Assembly: GCF_002573715.1 (NCBI RefSeq)
Contig: NZ_PDHM01000005.1
Coordinates: 1 to 64,000, forward strand
DNA: 64,000 nt
Direction: 5' to 3'
Source: Paenibacillus sp. EZ-K15
GTDB taxonomy: Bacteria > Bacillota > Bacilli > Paenibacillales > Paenibacillaceae
Positions within the stretch are counted from its first letter, which is position 1; each line of letters starts with the position of its first letter. The notes beneath the pieces are model-generated. The model had not been told where the DNA came from and made no database searches. It saw nothing but the letters and a program-made list of their open reading frames with translations. This document shows positions 26,458-36,568 of this stretch, piece after piece. A program made the position numbers and the translations under genes.

Positions 26458-28491
26458 ATGAATAATACGAGAAAAAAAGTGATGTCCAAAGAGATGGTTC
26501 GTCAGGCGCTCAAGGAGAGCTTCACGAAGCTGAATCCCGTCCTAATGATGAGAAATCCGGTCATGTTTGTGGTGGAGGCCGGCACCCTGGTTGTTTTGCT
26601 GATGACGTTATTTCCGTCCTATTTCGGGACAGAGGGCAGTATCGGATTTAATCTGACGGTGTTTGTGATTTTGCTGTTGACGCTGCTGTTCGCTAACTTC
26701 GCAGAGGCGCTTGCCGAAGGACGCGGGAAGGCGCAGGCCGATTCCCTTAAGCAATCCAAGCAGGAAATGACGGCCCATAAAGTGATGGAGAACGGAGGGG
26801 TACAATCCGTGCCGTCCACGGATCTTCGCAAAGGAGATATCGTGATCGTTACGCAGGGCGAGATGATTCCCGGGGACGGGGAAGTCATTGCGGGCCTTGC
26901 GTCCGTTGACGAATCGGCGATTACCGGCGAGTCCGCACCCGTCATTAAAGAAGCCGGCGGCGATTTCAGCTCGGTCACCGGGGGCACTCGGGTTGTCAGC
27001 GATACGATCAAAATCCGGATTACGAGCGATCCGGGGGAATCGTTTATCGACCGGATGATTTCGCTTGTTGAAGGAGCCTCCCGCCAGAAGACGCCGAATG
27101 AAATTGCGCTGAACACGTTGTTGATCGTCTTAACGCTGATTTTCCTGATCGTTGTCGTTACGCTCGCACCGATTGCGAAGTATCTTGGCATCGAGCTGTC
27201 CGTTCCGGTGCTGATCTCGCTGCTGGTATGTCTCATCCCGACCACGATCGGGGGCTTGCTGTCGGCGATCGGGATTGCCGGCATGGACCGGGTGACGCAG
27301 TTCAATGTGCTGGCGATGTCGGGCAAGGCGGTGGAGGCCGCCGGTGACATCAATACGATGATTCTGGATAAGACGGGTACGATTACGTTTGGGAACCGGA
27401 TGGCCAGCCAGTTGATTCCCGTTGGCGGTGAATCGCTTGCCTCGGTTTCCCAGTGGGCAGCCGTGAGCTCGCTGCAAGACGAGACGCCGGAAGGACGCTC
27501 GGTATTGGAGCTGCTGAAGAAGGAAGGACTCGAAGTGGATGAAAGCATGGCGGCTCGGGCGGAATTCATCGAATTTAAGGCTGAGACCCGGGTGAGCGGT
27601 ATGGATCTGAAGGATGGACGGAAAGTCCGCAAGGGCGCGGTGGATGCCGTCAAGGCGTGGGTGCTGTCGCAAGGAGGCTCCATCCCTTCGGATTTGACGC
27701 CAAACAGTGACGCCATCGCAACAGAGGGCGGAACTCCGCTCGCTGTCGCCGTGGATAACCGCATCTATGGTCTGATCTACCTGAAGGATACCGTGAAGCC
27801 GGGCATGAAGGAACGGTTTGAGCAGCTGCGCCGGATGGGCATCAAGACGATTATGTGCACGGGCGACAATCCGCTCACCGCGGCGACGATTGCCCGTGAA
27901 GCAGGTGTCGATGATTATATCGCCGAGAGCAAGCCCGAGGATAAGATTGCCGTCATCCACCGAGAACAAGCCGAAGGGAAGTTAGTAGCGATGACCGGTG
28001 ACGGTACGAACGACGCCCCGGCGCTGGCGCAGGCCGATGTGGGGCTGGCGATGAACAGCGGTACCACCGCAGCCAAGGAAGCGGCCAATATGGTGGATCT
28101 GGATTCGGATCCATCGAAGATTATCGAGGTGGTTGCCATCGGCAAGCAGCTGCTGATGACGCGGGGCGCGCTGACCACGTTCAGCGTCGCGAACGATGTC
28201 GCCAAATATTTTGCCATCATACCGGCGATGTTTGCAGCCGCCATACCAAGCATGAATGTTCTCAACGTCATGGGACTGGGTTCCCCCATGTCGGCGATTC
28301 TGTCGGCGCTGATCTTTAATGCCATCATTATCCCGCTGCTGATACCGCTTGCGATGAAGGGCGTAGCCTATAAGCCGATGAGCTCGTCGAAGCTGCTGCA
28401 GCGCAATGTGCTGGTCTATGGCTTAGGTGGCGTGATCGTACCGTTCATCGGGATTAAGCTGATCGACATGATCGTCCATCTATGGATCTAG
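26458..28491 (+). CDS. kdpB: potassium-transporting ATPase subunit B
   Basis: A 677-residue P-type ATPase subunit that hydrolyses ATP to drive K+ import. The phosphorylation site is DKTGT, the actuator TGES, and the hinge [10 protein letters not shown]. It sits 21 bases after kdpA. Confidence 0.97.
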   Translation: MNNTRKKVMSKEMVRQALKESFTKLNPVLMMRNPVMFVVEAGTLVVLLMTLFPSYFGTEGSIGFNLTVFVILLLTLLFANFAEALAEGRGKAQADSLKQSKQEMTAHKVMENGGVQSVPSTDLRKGDIVIVTQGEMIPGDGEVIAGLASVDESAITGESAPVIKEAGGDFSSVTGGTRVVSDTIKIRITSDPGESFIDRMISLVEGASRQKTPNEIALNTLLIVLTLIFLIVVVTLAPIAKYLGIELSVPVLISLLVCLIPTTIGGLLSAIGIAGMDRVTQFNVLAMSGKAVEAAGDINTMILDKTGTITFGNRMASQLIPVGGESLASVSQWAAVSSLQDETPEGRSVLELLKKEGLEVDESMAARAEFIEFKAETRVSGMDLKDGRKVRKGAVDAVKAWVLSQGGSIPSDLTPNSDAIATEGGTPLAVAVDNRIYGLIYLKDTVKPGMKERFEQLRRMGIKTIMCTGDNPLTAATIAREAGVDDYIAESKPEDKIAVIHREQAEGKLVAMTGDGTNDAPALAQADVGLAMNSGTTAAKEAANMVDLDSDPSKIIEVVAIGKQLLMTRGALTTFSVANDVAKYFAIIPAMFAAAIPSMNVLNVMGLGSPMSAILSALIFNAIIIPLLIPLAMKGVAYKPMSSSKLLQRNVLVYGLGGVIVPFIGIKLIDMIVHLWI

Positions 28492-28572
28492 ATATGATAA
28501 TCGTAACAGGCATAAAGAGATAACTCGAAGATTACTTTACGTGGAAGATATGAAGGAAAGGATCGAGGAACC

Positions 28573-29199
28573 ATGAATAATCCATTGCAACAATCATCAA
28601 CGGCGCCTCATGCCAAGGCAGGTGCCGCCCGTATCTCCCTGGGCATTGCCCTAAGAACGAGTCTTGTATTTATCGTGTTATGCGGAGTTCTCTATCCGCT
28701 GGTTACGACGGGAGCGGCGCAGCTGCTCATGCCGAAGCAAGCCGGCGGCAGCTTGGTCACGGATCGGGGCGGAAAGGTGGTTGGCTCGGAATTGATCGGC
28801 CAGAACTTTACGAAACCTCAATATTTTCACGGTAGGGTGTCCAGCATTGAATACAACGGAGCCGGCTCAGGCAGCAATAACTACGCACCTTCCAATCCGG
28901 ATTTGATCGAACGAACGAAGGCTTCGATTGAAGCATGGAAGGAGAACAATCCGGACGTTCCGGTGAGCGAGGTGCCGATGGATCTGGTAACGAATTCCGG
29001 CTCCGGATTGGATCCTCACATCTCGCCTCAGGCAGCGGATATTCAGATTCCGCGGATCAGCAAGCTGACCGGAATCACGGAAGCGGAGCTTAAGCAGTTG
29101 GTAGAGGAGCATACGGAGGGACGGGATTTGGGCGTGTTCGGTGAACCGCGCGTCAATGTGTTGAAGCTGAACCTGGCTCTTGCCGAGCTTCTTGATTGA
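28573..29199 (+). CDS. kdpC: potassium-transporting ATPase subunit C
   Basis: A 208-residue subunit with one N-terminal transmembrane helix ([21 protein letters not shown]) and the conserved [30 protein letters not shown] and [10 protein letters not shown] segments. It promotes ATP binding by KdpB. Confidence 0.96.
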   Translation: MNNPLQQSSTAPHAKAGAARISLGIALRTSLVFIVLCGVLYPLVTTGAAQLLMPKQAGGSLVTDRGGKVVGSELIGQNFTKPQYFHGRVSSIEYNGAGSGSNNYAPSNPDLIERTKASIEAWKENNPDVPVSEVPMDLVTNSGSGLDPHISPQAADIQIPRISKLTGITEAELKQLVEEHTEGRDLGVFGEPRVNVLKLNLALAELLD

Positions 29200-29201
29200 T
29201 T

Positions 29202-31514
29202 ATGGACCCATTTCGGAGAAAATCGCCGGAGGAAATCTTAAGGTCGATTGCGAAGCTTCATCATGGAAGGCTCAAGGTATATATCGGGGCTGTGAGTGGT
29301 TCGGGAAAAACCTATCATATGCTTCGCGAAGGACAGACTCTGAGGCTGCAAGGCATCGATGTCGTCATATGTGCCGTATCCACGATGCAGCGTCCGGAAA
29401 CGGTGGAGCAGGTCCGGAATCTGGAGCGGGTGCCCAGCATTCATTGGGTGGAGGACGGCGTAGAGAAGAAGGATCTTGATCTGGATCTGCTGGTGCAGCG
29501 CAACCCGGAGGTGGTGCTTGTTGATGGGCTTGCCCATCGGAACCGGAAGGGAGCGCGGCATGCCACGCGGCTGGATGACATCCGATTCCTGTTAAGCCGG
29601 GGGATCAGCGTCATCACAACGGTCAATGTGTATGAGCTGGAGGACGTCCAAGGCATTGCCGCCAAGCTGACGGGCATTAAGGCCAGCCATACGGTGCCGG
29701 CTGATACGCTGGAGAGTGCCGATGAGGTGGTGCTCATTGACGTAACGCCCGAAACGATGCTGGAACGGGCACAGGATGGCCTGCTTGGAGGCGGCAGCGT
29801 ATGGAAGCAGGGCAATCTGGCCGTGCTCCGGGAGTTGACGCTCCGCCTCGTTGCCGAGGGAGTGAGCCACTCGCTGGAGCGGTACCGCAAAGAACAGGGA
29901 CTCGTCGGCCCATCGGGAGCCCATGAGCGAATACTGGTATCTACCCAGTATCATTGGAACGGATCTATCTATATGCGGCGCGGGCAGCAGATCGCGAAGA
30001 GATTGAACGGCGAGCTTCTGGCCATCACGTTTGTGAAACCGGGATTAGAGCTTACCAAAGAACAGGCCGCCTTTAAGCGTTCCATGGTTAAGCTCGCGGT
30101 GCGGATTGGTGCCAATCTGGAGGAACTGCCCCTCCGTTCCCGGAGGAAGCTGGCTGACGCGCTTGTTCAGTATGCGCTGGAGCACCATGTTACACGCATT
30201 GTTCTTGGCCATTCGAAGCAGACGCGCATGCAAGAGCTGTGGCAGGGCTCGATCCTTCAGGATCTGCTGAAGAAGACGCGCGGGATGGATATTTTTATGG
30301 TGGCGGATCGGGCGGCACATGACGGAGAGCGGATTATCCCGGCTCGGCTCCATCCGCAGCGGCTCCCTTCCGAATCGTTCCATCGCTTGAATGAACAAGA
30401 GTTGGACCGGAAGATGGAGCAGGTCAAGCGGGGGCGGTTTAAAGTCTATATCGGGGCTGCTCCGGGTGTGGGCAAGACGTATGCGATGCTGCGCGAAGGC
30501 AATGATTTGCTAAAGAAGGAATTGACGGTTCTGGCCGGATTGCTGGAGACGCACGGCCGGATGGATACGCTGTCCCAGGTAGGTGATCTCGAGGTTCTTC
30601 CGCGAAAAGTGATGGCATACCAGGGATCACGCCTTGAGGAGATGGATACCGATGAAATCATTCGTCGCAGGCCGGACGTGGTTCTTGTGGATGAACTGGC
30701 GCATACGAATGTTCCCGGAAGCAAGCACAAGAAACGGTATGAAGACGTGCAGGGTATTCTCTCGGCCGGCATCTCTGTCATTACAACCGTGAATGTGCAG
30801 CATCTGGAGAGCTTGAATGATGCCGTTGAGCAAATGACCGGTGTTCGTGTCCGCGAGACGGTGCCGGACCATATTCTGCAATTGGCCGATGAGGTTCAGC
30901 TCATCGACGTGACGCCGGAGTCGCTGCGGCAGCGGATGAAGGACGGGAAAATCTATGCGCCGGAGAAAATCCCGCAGGCGCTCGGCCATTTTTTTAAGAC
31001 GGGAAACCTCATTGCTTTAAGAGAGCTTGCCTTAAGAGAAATCGCGGATGATGTGGACGAGAGGCTGGAGTCATGGCAGCGCAGCAGCTCGCTTCGAGGA
31101 CCGTGGCGGCGCGAGGAGGTTATTTATGTCATAGTTGGCAGCGGCCCACAGGCTGAGCGGCTCATTCGCCGCGGCTTCCGGATCGCCCATCGGCTGAAGG
31201 CTGCCTGGTATGTGGCATTTCCATTCCCAAGGGCGTGTCAACTTCATCTATTCCATGACGACCGCCAGCGCTTGACGGCTCTTGAGACGTTAACGGACCG
31301 CCTCGGAGGAACGTTCACCTTGCTGCCCTTAAAAAAGGGGCCAGCACGCGCCATTTCTTCTCAATTGGTCGCCGCAGCCGATGAGGCGAAAGCTACCCAG
31401 CTGATTATCGGACAGCCGCAGATGGCCGGATGGAAGCTGTACGCCCAGCGGAAAATGATCCGGAGCCTGCTGCGATGTGCAAGGCATATGGATGTGCTCG
31501 TGGTTGCGGATTAG
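29202..31514 (+). CDS. tandem-duplicated KdpD sensor without histidine kinase
   Basis: A 770-residue protein made of two KdpD N-terminal units, each followed by a USP-type domain. Unit 1: Walker A GAVSGSGKT (residues 29-37), Walker B region VVLVDGLAHRN (about 104-114), USP about 242-370. Unit 2: Walker A GAAPGVGKT (418-426), Walker B region VVLVDELAHTN, USP about 637-770. Unit 1 has Gly where unit 2 and the family have Glu, and a changed Walker A, so its ATPase is probably impaired. There are no transmembrane helices, GAF or kinase domain. KdpD USP domains bind c-di-AMP in Staphylococcus. ATG 29202 lies three bases after kdpC; an overlapping TTG 29196 is an alternative. Confidence 0.88.
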   Translation: MDPFRRKSPEEILRSIAKLHHGRLKVYIGAVSGSGKTYHMLREGQTLRLQGIDVVICAVSTMQRPETVEQVRNLERVPSIHWVEDGVEKKDLDLDLLVQRNPEVVLVDGLAHRNRKGARHATRLDDIRFLLSRGISVITTVNVYELEDVQGIAAKLTGIKASHTVPADTLESADEVVLIDVTPETMLERAQDGLLGGGSVWKQGNLAVLRELTLRLVAEGVSHSLERYRKEQGLVGPSGAHERILVSTQYHWNGSIYMRRGQQIAKRLNGELLAITFVKPGLELTKEQAAFKRSMVKLAVRIGANLEELPLRSRRKLADALVQYALEHHVTRIVLGHSKQTRMQELWQGSILQDLLKKTRGMDIFMVADRAAHDGERIIPARLHPQRLPSESFHRLNEQELDRKMEQVKRGRFKVYIGAAPGVGKTYAMLREGNDLLKKELTVLAGLLETHGRMDTLSQVGDLEVLPRKVMAYQGSRLEEMDTDEIIRRRPDVVLVDELAHTNVPGSKHKKRYEDVQGILSAGISVITTVNVQHLESLNDAVEQMTGVRVRETVPDHILQLADEVQLIDVTPESLRQRMKDGKIYAPEKIPQALGHFFKTGNLIALRELALREIADDVDERLESWQRSSSLRGPWRREEVIYVIVGSGPQAERLIRRGFRIAHRLKAAWYVAFPFPRACQLHLFHDDRQRLTALETLTDRLGGTFTLLPLKKGPARAISSQLVAAADEAKATQLIIGQPQMAGWKLYAQRKMIRSLLRCARHMDVLVVAD

Positions 31515-31544
31515 CAATACTAGCGCAAGGACACGGATAACACC

Positions 31545-31587
31545 AAAAAGCCCACAGACCTGTAATTACAGATCCGCGGGCTTTTTT
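31545..31587. terminator. bidirectional terminator
   Basis: AAAAAGCCC pairs with GGGCTTTTTT with an inner CTGTAATTACAG stem, between the convergent kdp operon and uridine kinase gene. Confidence 0.85.
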
Positions 31588-31629
31588 CCTTGCTGCCAAA
31601 CTGCCAAAGGGCTGATACGCAGGCTTGTC

Positions 31630-32268
31630 CTATTGTTCACCTGACAATGTGCGGTCGCCGGTCAAATATTTCTCGGTTAAGATGGAGAGCAGGCGAATGC
31701 CAACTTCATTCTCTCCGCCTTCAGGAATGATCAGGTCGGCGTATTTCTTGGAGGGTTCAATGAACGCCTCATGCATTGGCTTAACGGTTGTCAGATACTG
31801 ATTGTGAATCGACTGGATGGTCCGGCCGCGGTCTTCGATATCGCGTACGACCCGGCGAAGCAGGCGTACATCGGGATCGGTATCCACAAACACTTTAATG
31901 TGAAGCAGCTTGCGCAGATTCTCATCGGACAGCACGTGAAGGCCTTCAATGATGACGATGTTGTTCGGCTTCAGTTCGAGGGTCTGATCCGTGAAGCGGG
32001 CATGGGCAGTAAAATCATACACTGGTGCGAATGCGGGTTGTCCGCTTTTCAAAATGCCGAGATGTTCGACGAGCAGCTCGTTGTCAAAGGCGAACGGATG
32101 ATCATAGTTAATCGCTTCGCGTTCCTCGAAACTGAGTTCCTTATGATCCTTGTAATAGTTATCCTGCGAAATGAAAGTCACTTTATCTGAACCAAGACGG
32201 TCAATGACAGAGCGGGCAACCGTCGTTTTGCCCGATCCGGTGCCGCCGGCGATACCAATTATGAGCAT
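31630..32268 (-). CDS. udk: uridine kinase
   Basis: A 212-residue kinase that phosphorylates uridine and cytidine with ATP or GTP in pyrimidine salvage. Walker A is GGTGSGKTT near the N-terminus, with SQDNYYKD and the DTDPDVRLLRRVVRDIEDRG lid. The frame is open to 32424, but ATG 32268 gives the standard length and start and has AGGGAGGG upstream. Confidence 0.93.
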   Translation of the reverse strand: MLIIGIAGGTGSGKTTVARSVIDRLGSDKVTFISQDNYYKDHKELSFEEREAINYDHPFAFDNELLVEHLGILKSGQPAFAPVYDFTAHARFTDQTLELKPNNIVIIEGLHVLSDENLRKLLHIKVFVDTDPDVRLLRRVVRDIEDRGRTIQSIHNQYLTTVKPMHEAFIEPSKKYADLIIPEGGENEVGIRLLSILTEKYLTGDRTLSGEQ

Positions 32269-32466
32269 GGCGAATCCATAACCCTCCCTAGAGTTTGCAA
32301 TTTTATTATTGTAGCACAGCATGCGCTTATTTTCACTATGGGGACATAGAGCAAAAGATGGGATTTCCCGTACTTTCTTTATTCTTACCATGGAATAGCT
32401 AACCGAATCTGTATGTCTTATCATAGAGGATAGATTTAACTATTGAATTTTTTCGGAGGGATAATC

Positions 32467-33102
32467 ATGCAGTATACGGCAATTTACCCGTGCAAGCCCG
32501 TTATATACATTCAGCAGGGAGAGCATCAGGGGAGCGTCGATTGGGACCGTTATGAAGCGGTGGCCTTAAGTGATACCGTGACCGGGCTTGCTACGAAGGA
32601 AGCGACCGAGGTTCGCGCCTGCTGGAGCTCCGAATACTTCTATGTACGGTTTGTTTGTCAGGATTCTCATATCGTATCAGAGTATCAGCATCGGGATGAT
32701 CCGCTGTATGATCAGGATGTCGTGGAACTGTTTATCGACGAAGCAGGAACGGGAATGGAATATATCGAGCTTGAGGTTAGCCCGAACAATATTATATTTG
32801 ACGCCCTGATCCAAAGCGACGGACATAAGTCGATCGCAAGCAGCGATATAAAGTGGGATTTTGCCGGTCTTCAGACTTCGGTAGAGGATGACGGCAAGGG
32901 GAATTTGATTTATGAAATTCGCATTCCCGCTGCGAACTTCAAGAATCCACCGCAAGCGGGACGAAGCTGGAACGTGAATTTTTACCGCATTGACGAGGAC
33001 ACCCAAGGAAACCGGGAGTATCAGGCATGGAGCCCGACCGGTGAGGTGAACTACCATATTCCTTCGCGTTTTGGGAAGCTGGAGTTTGTCGATGTCATCT
33101 AG
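32467..33102 (+). CDS. CBM9-like / DOMON-fold protein
   Basis: A 211-residue protein with the fold of carbohydrate-binding module 9: RACWSSEYFYVRFVCQD, DDPLYDQDVVELFIDEAG, YIELEVSPNN and the C-terminal NFYRIDED, EYQAWSPTG motif. No signal peptide is present, so it is probably intracellular or a module cut from a larger enzyme. ATG 32467 follows GGAGGG. A terminator hairpin lies 17 bases after the stop. Confidence 0.82.
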   Translation: MQYTAIYPCKPVIYIQQGEHQGSVDWDRYEAVALSDTVTGLATKEATEVRACWSSEYFYVRFVCQDSHIVSEYQHRDDPLYDQDVVELFIDEAGTGMEYIELEVSPNNIIFDALIQSDGHKSIASSDIKWDFAGLQTSVEDDGKGNLIYEIRIPAANFKNPPQAGRSWNVNFYRIDEDTQGNREYQAWSPTGEVNYHIPSRFGKLEFVDVI

Positions 33103-33118
33103 CATATCAATGTAACCG

Positions 33119-33168
33119 GAATGCCGCATCGGTGGATTTTCATATCCGCTGTGCGGCATTCTTGTGTT
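33119..33168 (+). terminator. terminator of the CBM9-like gene
   Basis: GAATGCCGCA pairs with TGCGGCATTC, with inner pairing, followed by TTGTGTTT. Confidence 0.7.
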
Positions 33169-33215
33169 TGCAAAGAGAATCATGTTGCAAATAAGATCAT
33201 CCTGTATTATCATTC

Positions 33216-33233
33216 ACTTACCGACCGGTAAGT
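33216..33233 (+). promoter_or_regulatory. TetR-type operator palindrome
   Basis: ACTTACCG-AC-CGGTAAGT is a perfect 8-bp inverted repeat of the kind bound by many TetR repressors. It lies 28 bases before the TetR start codon, so the repressor probably controls its own two-gene unit. Confidence 0.75.
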
Positions 33234-33261
33234 AGAATTATGAGGAGCTGTTTAGATCAAG

Positions 33262-33849
33262 ATGAGTAATCCATCAACGTACGAGGTTATTTTAGATACA
33301 AGCTATCGCTTGTTTGCGGAACAAGGTTTTGAGAAAACGAGCATGGCGATGATCGCCAAGGAATTGGATGTATCCAAGCCTGCGCTTTATTATCACTTTT
33401 CTTCGAAGGAAGCTCTTATTGACAAGCTTTTTGAAGAGATTTGCCGCAGCATCGGTTTTCATGTTTATTTTCAACTGGAGCAATATACGGTGGAGAATTT
33501 CGGCGCGAGGCTTACTTCTGACGGATTGAACATGATTCATACGCAACAGGAAGATGAACACTACACTCGAATTATGAATCAGTATCAGGCCTTGGGTTAC
33601 CGCGATCCTAAATATGCACGGCAGCTAATCGGCATTCTGGAAGGGTTCACTTCCGGCTTAACGGAGCTGCTACAGCATGGTGTTTCCATGGGAGCTCTTC
33701 CGGAGGGCAATATGAGAGTTCAGGCACAGATGCTGACGATGATCATTGACAGCATGGATAACTTCATGAGTTACGGTCTTGAGTACGATTATGAGGTGAT
33801 CTGGACGCAAGCGGTCAACCAGGTGATGTCAGGAGCTGGCGGGAAATGA
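33262..33849 (+). CDS. TetR-family transcriptional regulator
   Basis: A 195-residue repressor. The helix-turn-helix is in FEKTSMAMIAKELDVSKPAL, followed by YYHFSSKEALID. The C-terminal ligand domain is of unknown specificity. Its stop overlaps the DUF418-like gene start as ATGA, so the pair is coupled. GAGGAG lies 14 bases upstream, a long spacing. The palindrome at 33216-33233 is its likely operator. Confidence 0.9.
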   Translation: MSNPSTYEVILDTSYRLFAEQGFEKTSMAMIAKELDVSKPALYYHFSSKEALIDKLFEEICRSIGFHVYFQLEQYTVENFGARLTSDGLNMIHTQQEDEHYTRIMNQYQALGYRDPKYARQLIGILEGFTSGLTELLQHGVSMGALPEGNMRVQAQMLTMIIDSMDNFMSYGLEYDYEVIWTQAVNQVMSGAGGK

Positions 33850-34925
33850 GCTCTAAGACAACGCGTTTAACCGCACTCGATTATGCTCGGGCCTGGGCCA
33901 TCTTCGGCATGATTATTGTCAATTATAAACTTGCCATGGAGGTGGGGGATCATGGAGCCATTTGGCTGCAAACCATCGCCGGTCTGTTTGAAGGAAGAGC
34001 TTCTGCATTGTTCGTGGTGCTGGCAGGCATTGGTGTATCCTTAATGACTGCGAAGGCTAGTGTTTCCCGTGACCCACACATGATTCGAGAGAATCGGAAG
34101 ACATTGGTGAGGAGAGCCGTATTCTTGTTCATAGCCGGGACACTTCTGCTGCTGACCGGATGGAGCGCCGATATATTGCACTATTATGCGGTATTTTTAC
34201 TTCTGGCCGCGGTACTTATAACGGTATCGGACAGAACGCTCCTAATCCTGGCCGGACTCGTTCTGATTCTATCGTCATTCATGTTGATCCTGATGGACTA
34301 CAGCAAGGGCTGGGACTCCGGTTTTCATCGATATACGGGCTTTTGGACCGGGGAAGGATTCATCCGTAATTTGATGTTCAACGGATATCATCCTCTTTTT
34401 CCATGGAGCAGCTTTTTCCTCATCGGCATGTGGCTTGGAAGAAAAGGCTGGTGGGGTGGCAACCACAGACGGAAGCTCATGATTTATTCATTGTCCGGAG
34501 CGGTTATATTCGAGCTGTTATCGTATTTCCTCATTCGCTGGACGTCCCCGTGGCTTGATGCCGATTCGGCGAGTTATCTGTTTACCACCAAGCCGATGCC
34601 ACCCACGCTGCTCTATGTATGTTCTGCCGCTTGTCTGGCTGTTGCCGTGATTACGATCTGTTTTTATATCGTTGAGCGTTTGGAGAAGAACCGTCTGACA
34701 AGGTGGCTTATATGGACCGGGCAGCTCTCGCTCTCCCATTATCTCGGTCATATCTTCATTGGATTGGGGCTGCTGGAAGCGATCGGGTATTTGAACCATG
34801 GCAATCTGGGCTTTGCGGTTGCTTACGGCTGCGGTTACTTTGTGATGGCTGTCATCTTCTCTTGGGTATGGAGAAAGCGAGTGAAGCGAGGTCCCATGGA
34901 GCTGCTTATGCGAAAATGGTGCTAA
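33846..34925 (+). CDS. DUF418/YeiB-type membrane protein
   Basis: A 359-residue protein with about nine or ten hydrophobic segments. The start RLTALDYARAWAIFGMIIVNY and the C-terminal region LTRWLIWTGQLSLSHYLGHIFIG resemble DUF418/YeiB proteins, which belong to the acyltransferase-like membrane superfamily. Four-base overlap with the TetR gene suggests the TetR ligand relates to this protein. Substrate unknown. Confidence 0.82.
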   Translation: MSSKTTRLTALDYARAWAIFGMIIVNYKLAMEVGDHGAIWLQTIAGLFEGRASALFVVLAGIGVSLMTAKASVSRDPHMIRENRKTLVRRAVFLFIAGTLLLLTGWSADILHYYAVFLLLAAVLITVSDRTLLILAGLVLILSSFMLILMDYSKGWDSGFHRYTGFWTGEGFIRNLMFNGYHPLFPWSSFFLIGMWLGRKGWWGGNHRRKLMIYSLSGAVIFELLSYFLIRWTSPWLDADSASYLFTTKPMPPTLLYVCSAACLAVAVITICFYIVERLEKNRLTRWLIWTGQLSLSHYLGHIFIGLGLLEAIGYLNHGNLGFAVAYGCGYFVMAVIFSWVWRKRVKRGPMELLMRKWC

Positions 34926-35067
34926 CTCTCCGGCAGGAGAGCGGGCTATCTCTGTCCCGCTTATCCCTGGGATGGAATTAACTGATTCCGGCATGAAATA
35001 GCTTCGCTTCAGCAGCCATAAATATCCTGGGGTGTTTTCATAAAAGAACCAAAACCAACATCTCAAC

Positions 35068-35087
35068 AGGGATTTTGTCCCTTTTTT
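35068..35087 (+). terminator. short terminator
   Basis: AGGGA and TCCCT form a short stem around TTTTG, followed by seven T. It probably closes the TetR/DUF418 unit. Confidence 0.65.
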
Positions 35088-35194
35088 TGCATGCCGCAGG
35101 ACATGTTGTTTTCATTGCAGCGTTCTATATACTTTTAGTAAAGGGAAGCACCCCGCTTGGAGTAAGTGGACATGTAATAAACGGAGGTTATTGT

Positions 35195-35794
35195 ATGAAT
35201 GCTGTCATTGATGGACTGATGCTCGAGCTGGAGCAGCAGTTGGAGGAGAAGGTCGCCGAAGATCTTCGGGATCTGCTGGAGGAATATAAACAATTGGAGG
35301 GGGCTGCTCCTGACCAGTTGCAGCTTTTCGAAGCGGAGTTCGGGATCAAGTTGCCGCAGGACTTTCGTTCGTTTTACAGTAAGAAGAACGGCAGCGGATA
35401 CGGGTTTCACGTGCTCTATCCCGGTAATGAGGGGGATGGGGAATACACGCCGTTTTATCTGATGAGCCTGGATGAGATGAAGGAAGTCAAATCTTATTTT
35501 TGCGAGCGGGATGAACCACTGGATGCGTATTATAGTTCGGAGGAAATACAGCAGCTGGATCCGGAGATTAAACCGTACCTGTTTCACAAGGCGTGGTATC
35601 CGTTTGCCACGATGGCAGGCGGGTCGCTGTATCTGATGCTGGATTTCGATCCGGCTGAGCCGGGAACGTCCGGGCAGATCATCATGTACGTGCATGATCC
35701 TGATTTTGTGTATTATATCGCGCCTTCCTTCACGGAGCTGCTTCAGGCGTCCAATCGCAATCTGCGCACCGACATTGAAGAGGTGGACTACTGA
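35195..35794 (+). CDS. SMI1/KNR4 (SUKH) family protein
   Basis: A 199-residue SMI1/KNR4-fold protein. Visible features are QLQLFEAEFGIKLPQDFRSFYSKKNG, PFYLMSLDEM, and the C-terminal GSLYLMLDFDPAEPG and YIAPSFTELL. SUKH proteins are common immunity proteins against polymorphic nuclease toxins, but no toxin gene is nearby. ATG 35195 follows ACGGAGG; the frame is open to 35075, through a terminator, so the longer start is rejected. Confidence 0.85.
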   Translation: MNAVIDGLMLELEQQLEEKVAEDLRDLLEEYKQLEGAAPDQLQLFEAEFGIKLPQDFRSFYSKKNGSGYGFHVLYPGNEGDGEYTPFYLMSLDEMKEVKSYFCERDEPLDAYYSSEEIQQLDPEIKPYLFHKAWYPFATMAGGSLYLMLDFDPAEPGTSGQIIMYVHDPDFVYYIAPSFTELLQASNRNLRTDIEEVDY

Positions 35795-35882
35795 TGGATT
35801 AGCAGGAAGCGCTCTTGATGCTTACATAAGATGTCGTTGTGCGTGATAATCAGAAGAAGAACTAGCGAGGGGAGGTGACAGC

Positions 35883-36533
35883 ATGAAAGGCAGGCGGGTC
35901 CTCTGGGGAGTGATCATACTGGTGGCAGCCACGCTGTTGATACCCGGCTATTTTATTGCGCGCACGTATGGGCTTTTTCAGAATGAGGTGGTCCTGACCA
36001 AGTACCAGCTGGCCGTTGATGTGGATGGTGAACAAGTGGATGCTTGGCCGCTGCTGGCCGGCTTCGCCGCAACCGACAAGCAAGGGGAACTTCGTCCGTT
36101 GTACTACAGGTTGGAAGGGTCGGACCTCAACATGCTGTATCAATTGGCATACGGGCAGTTCGAGGTGGAGGTTTCGGAGGACAATCCGTTCTTGGCAGGG
36201 CGGGTTCAGTATGACCATCTGGAGAGCGACTATATCGAGACGCGAAAAGAGTATGTGAACGCAAAGGATTACCGGCAGGACATGATCTTTTATAATGACC
36301 GTAAAGAGCCTATATTTACATATGATCCGGACGCCAAAGCGGATGGGGATATGGTGAAAGAGATTATCACCGCAGGCATGACGCGTTCCAACGGCCGAGG
36401 AGGATCGGGAGTCGTAGAGGATAAGTATCTGAATGTCACCCGATTGTTCGAGGAGAAGCTGGGCATTAGCATGCGGGTTCAGGTGGATAAGGAACGCAGG
36501 CTGGCCACGATCCATATGGAGCGGCTTAAATAG
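35883..36533 (+). CDS. membrane-anchored protein of unknown function
   Basis: A 216-residue protein I do not recognise. Residues 5-25 form one N-terminal hydrophobic helix (VLWGVIILVAATLLIPGYFIA) after Lys-Gly-Arg-Arg, so the rest is probably extracellular. The C-terminal half is acidic and hydrophilic. ATG 35883 follows GAGGGGAGGTG. It lies between the SMI1-type and ComJ-like genes. Confidence 0.8.
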   Translation: MKGRRVLWGVIILVAATLLIPGYFIARTYGLFQNEVVLTKYQLAVDVDGEQVDAWPLLAGFAATDKQGELRPLYYRLEGSDLNMLYQLAYGQFEVEVSEDNPFLAGRVQYDHLESDYIETRKEYVNAKDYRQDMIFYNDRKEPIFTYDPDAKADGDMVKEIITAGMTRSNGRGGSGVVEDKYLNVTRLFEEKLGISMRVQVDKERRLATIHMERLK

Positions 36534-36568
36534 AATGCAGATATCCAAAAAGCGAGGTGCTTATACAT

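Noticed and set aside
26619..27764. 381-codon open frame on the minus strand inside kdpB
   Set aside because: It is a shadow of kdpB, with low-complexity Ser/Ala/Thr composition and no ribosome binding site; the plus strand encodes a complete P-type ATPase.
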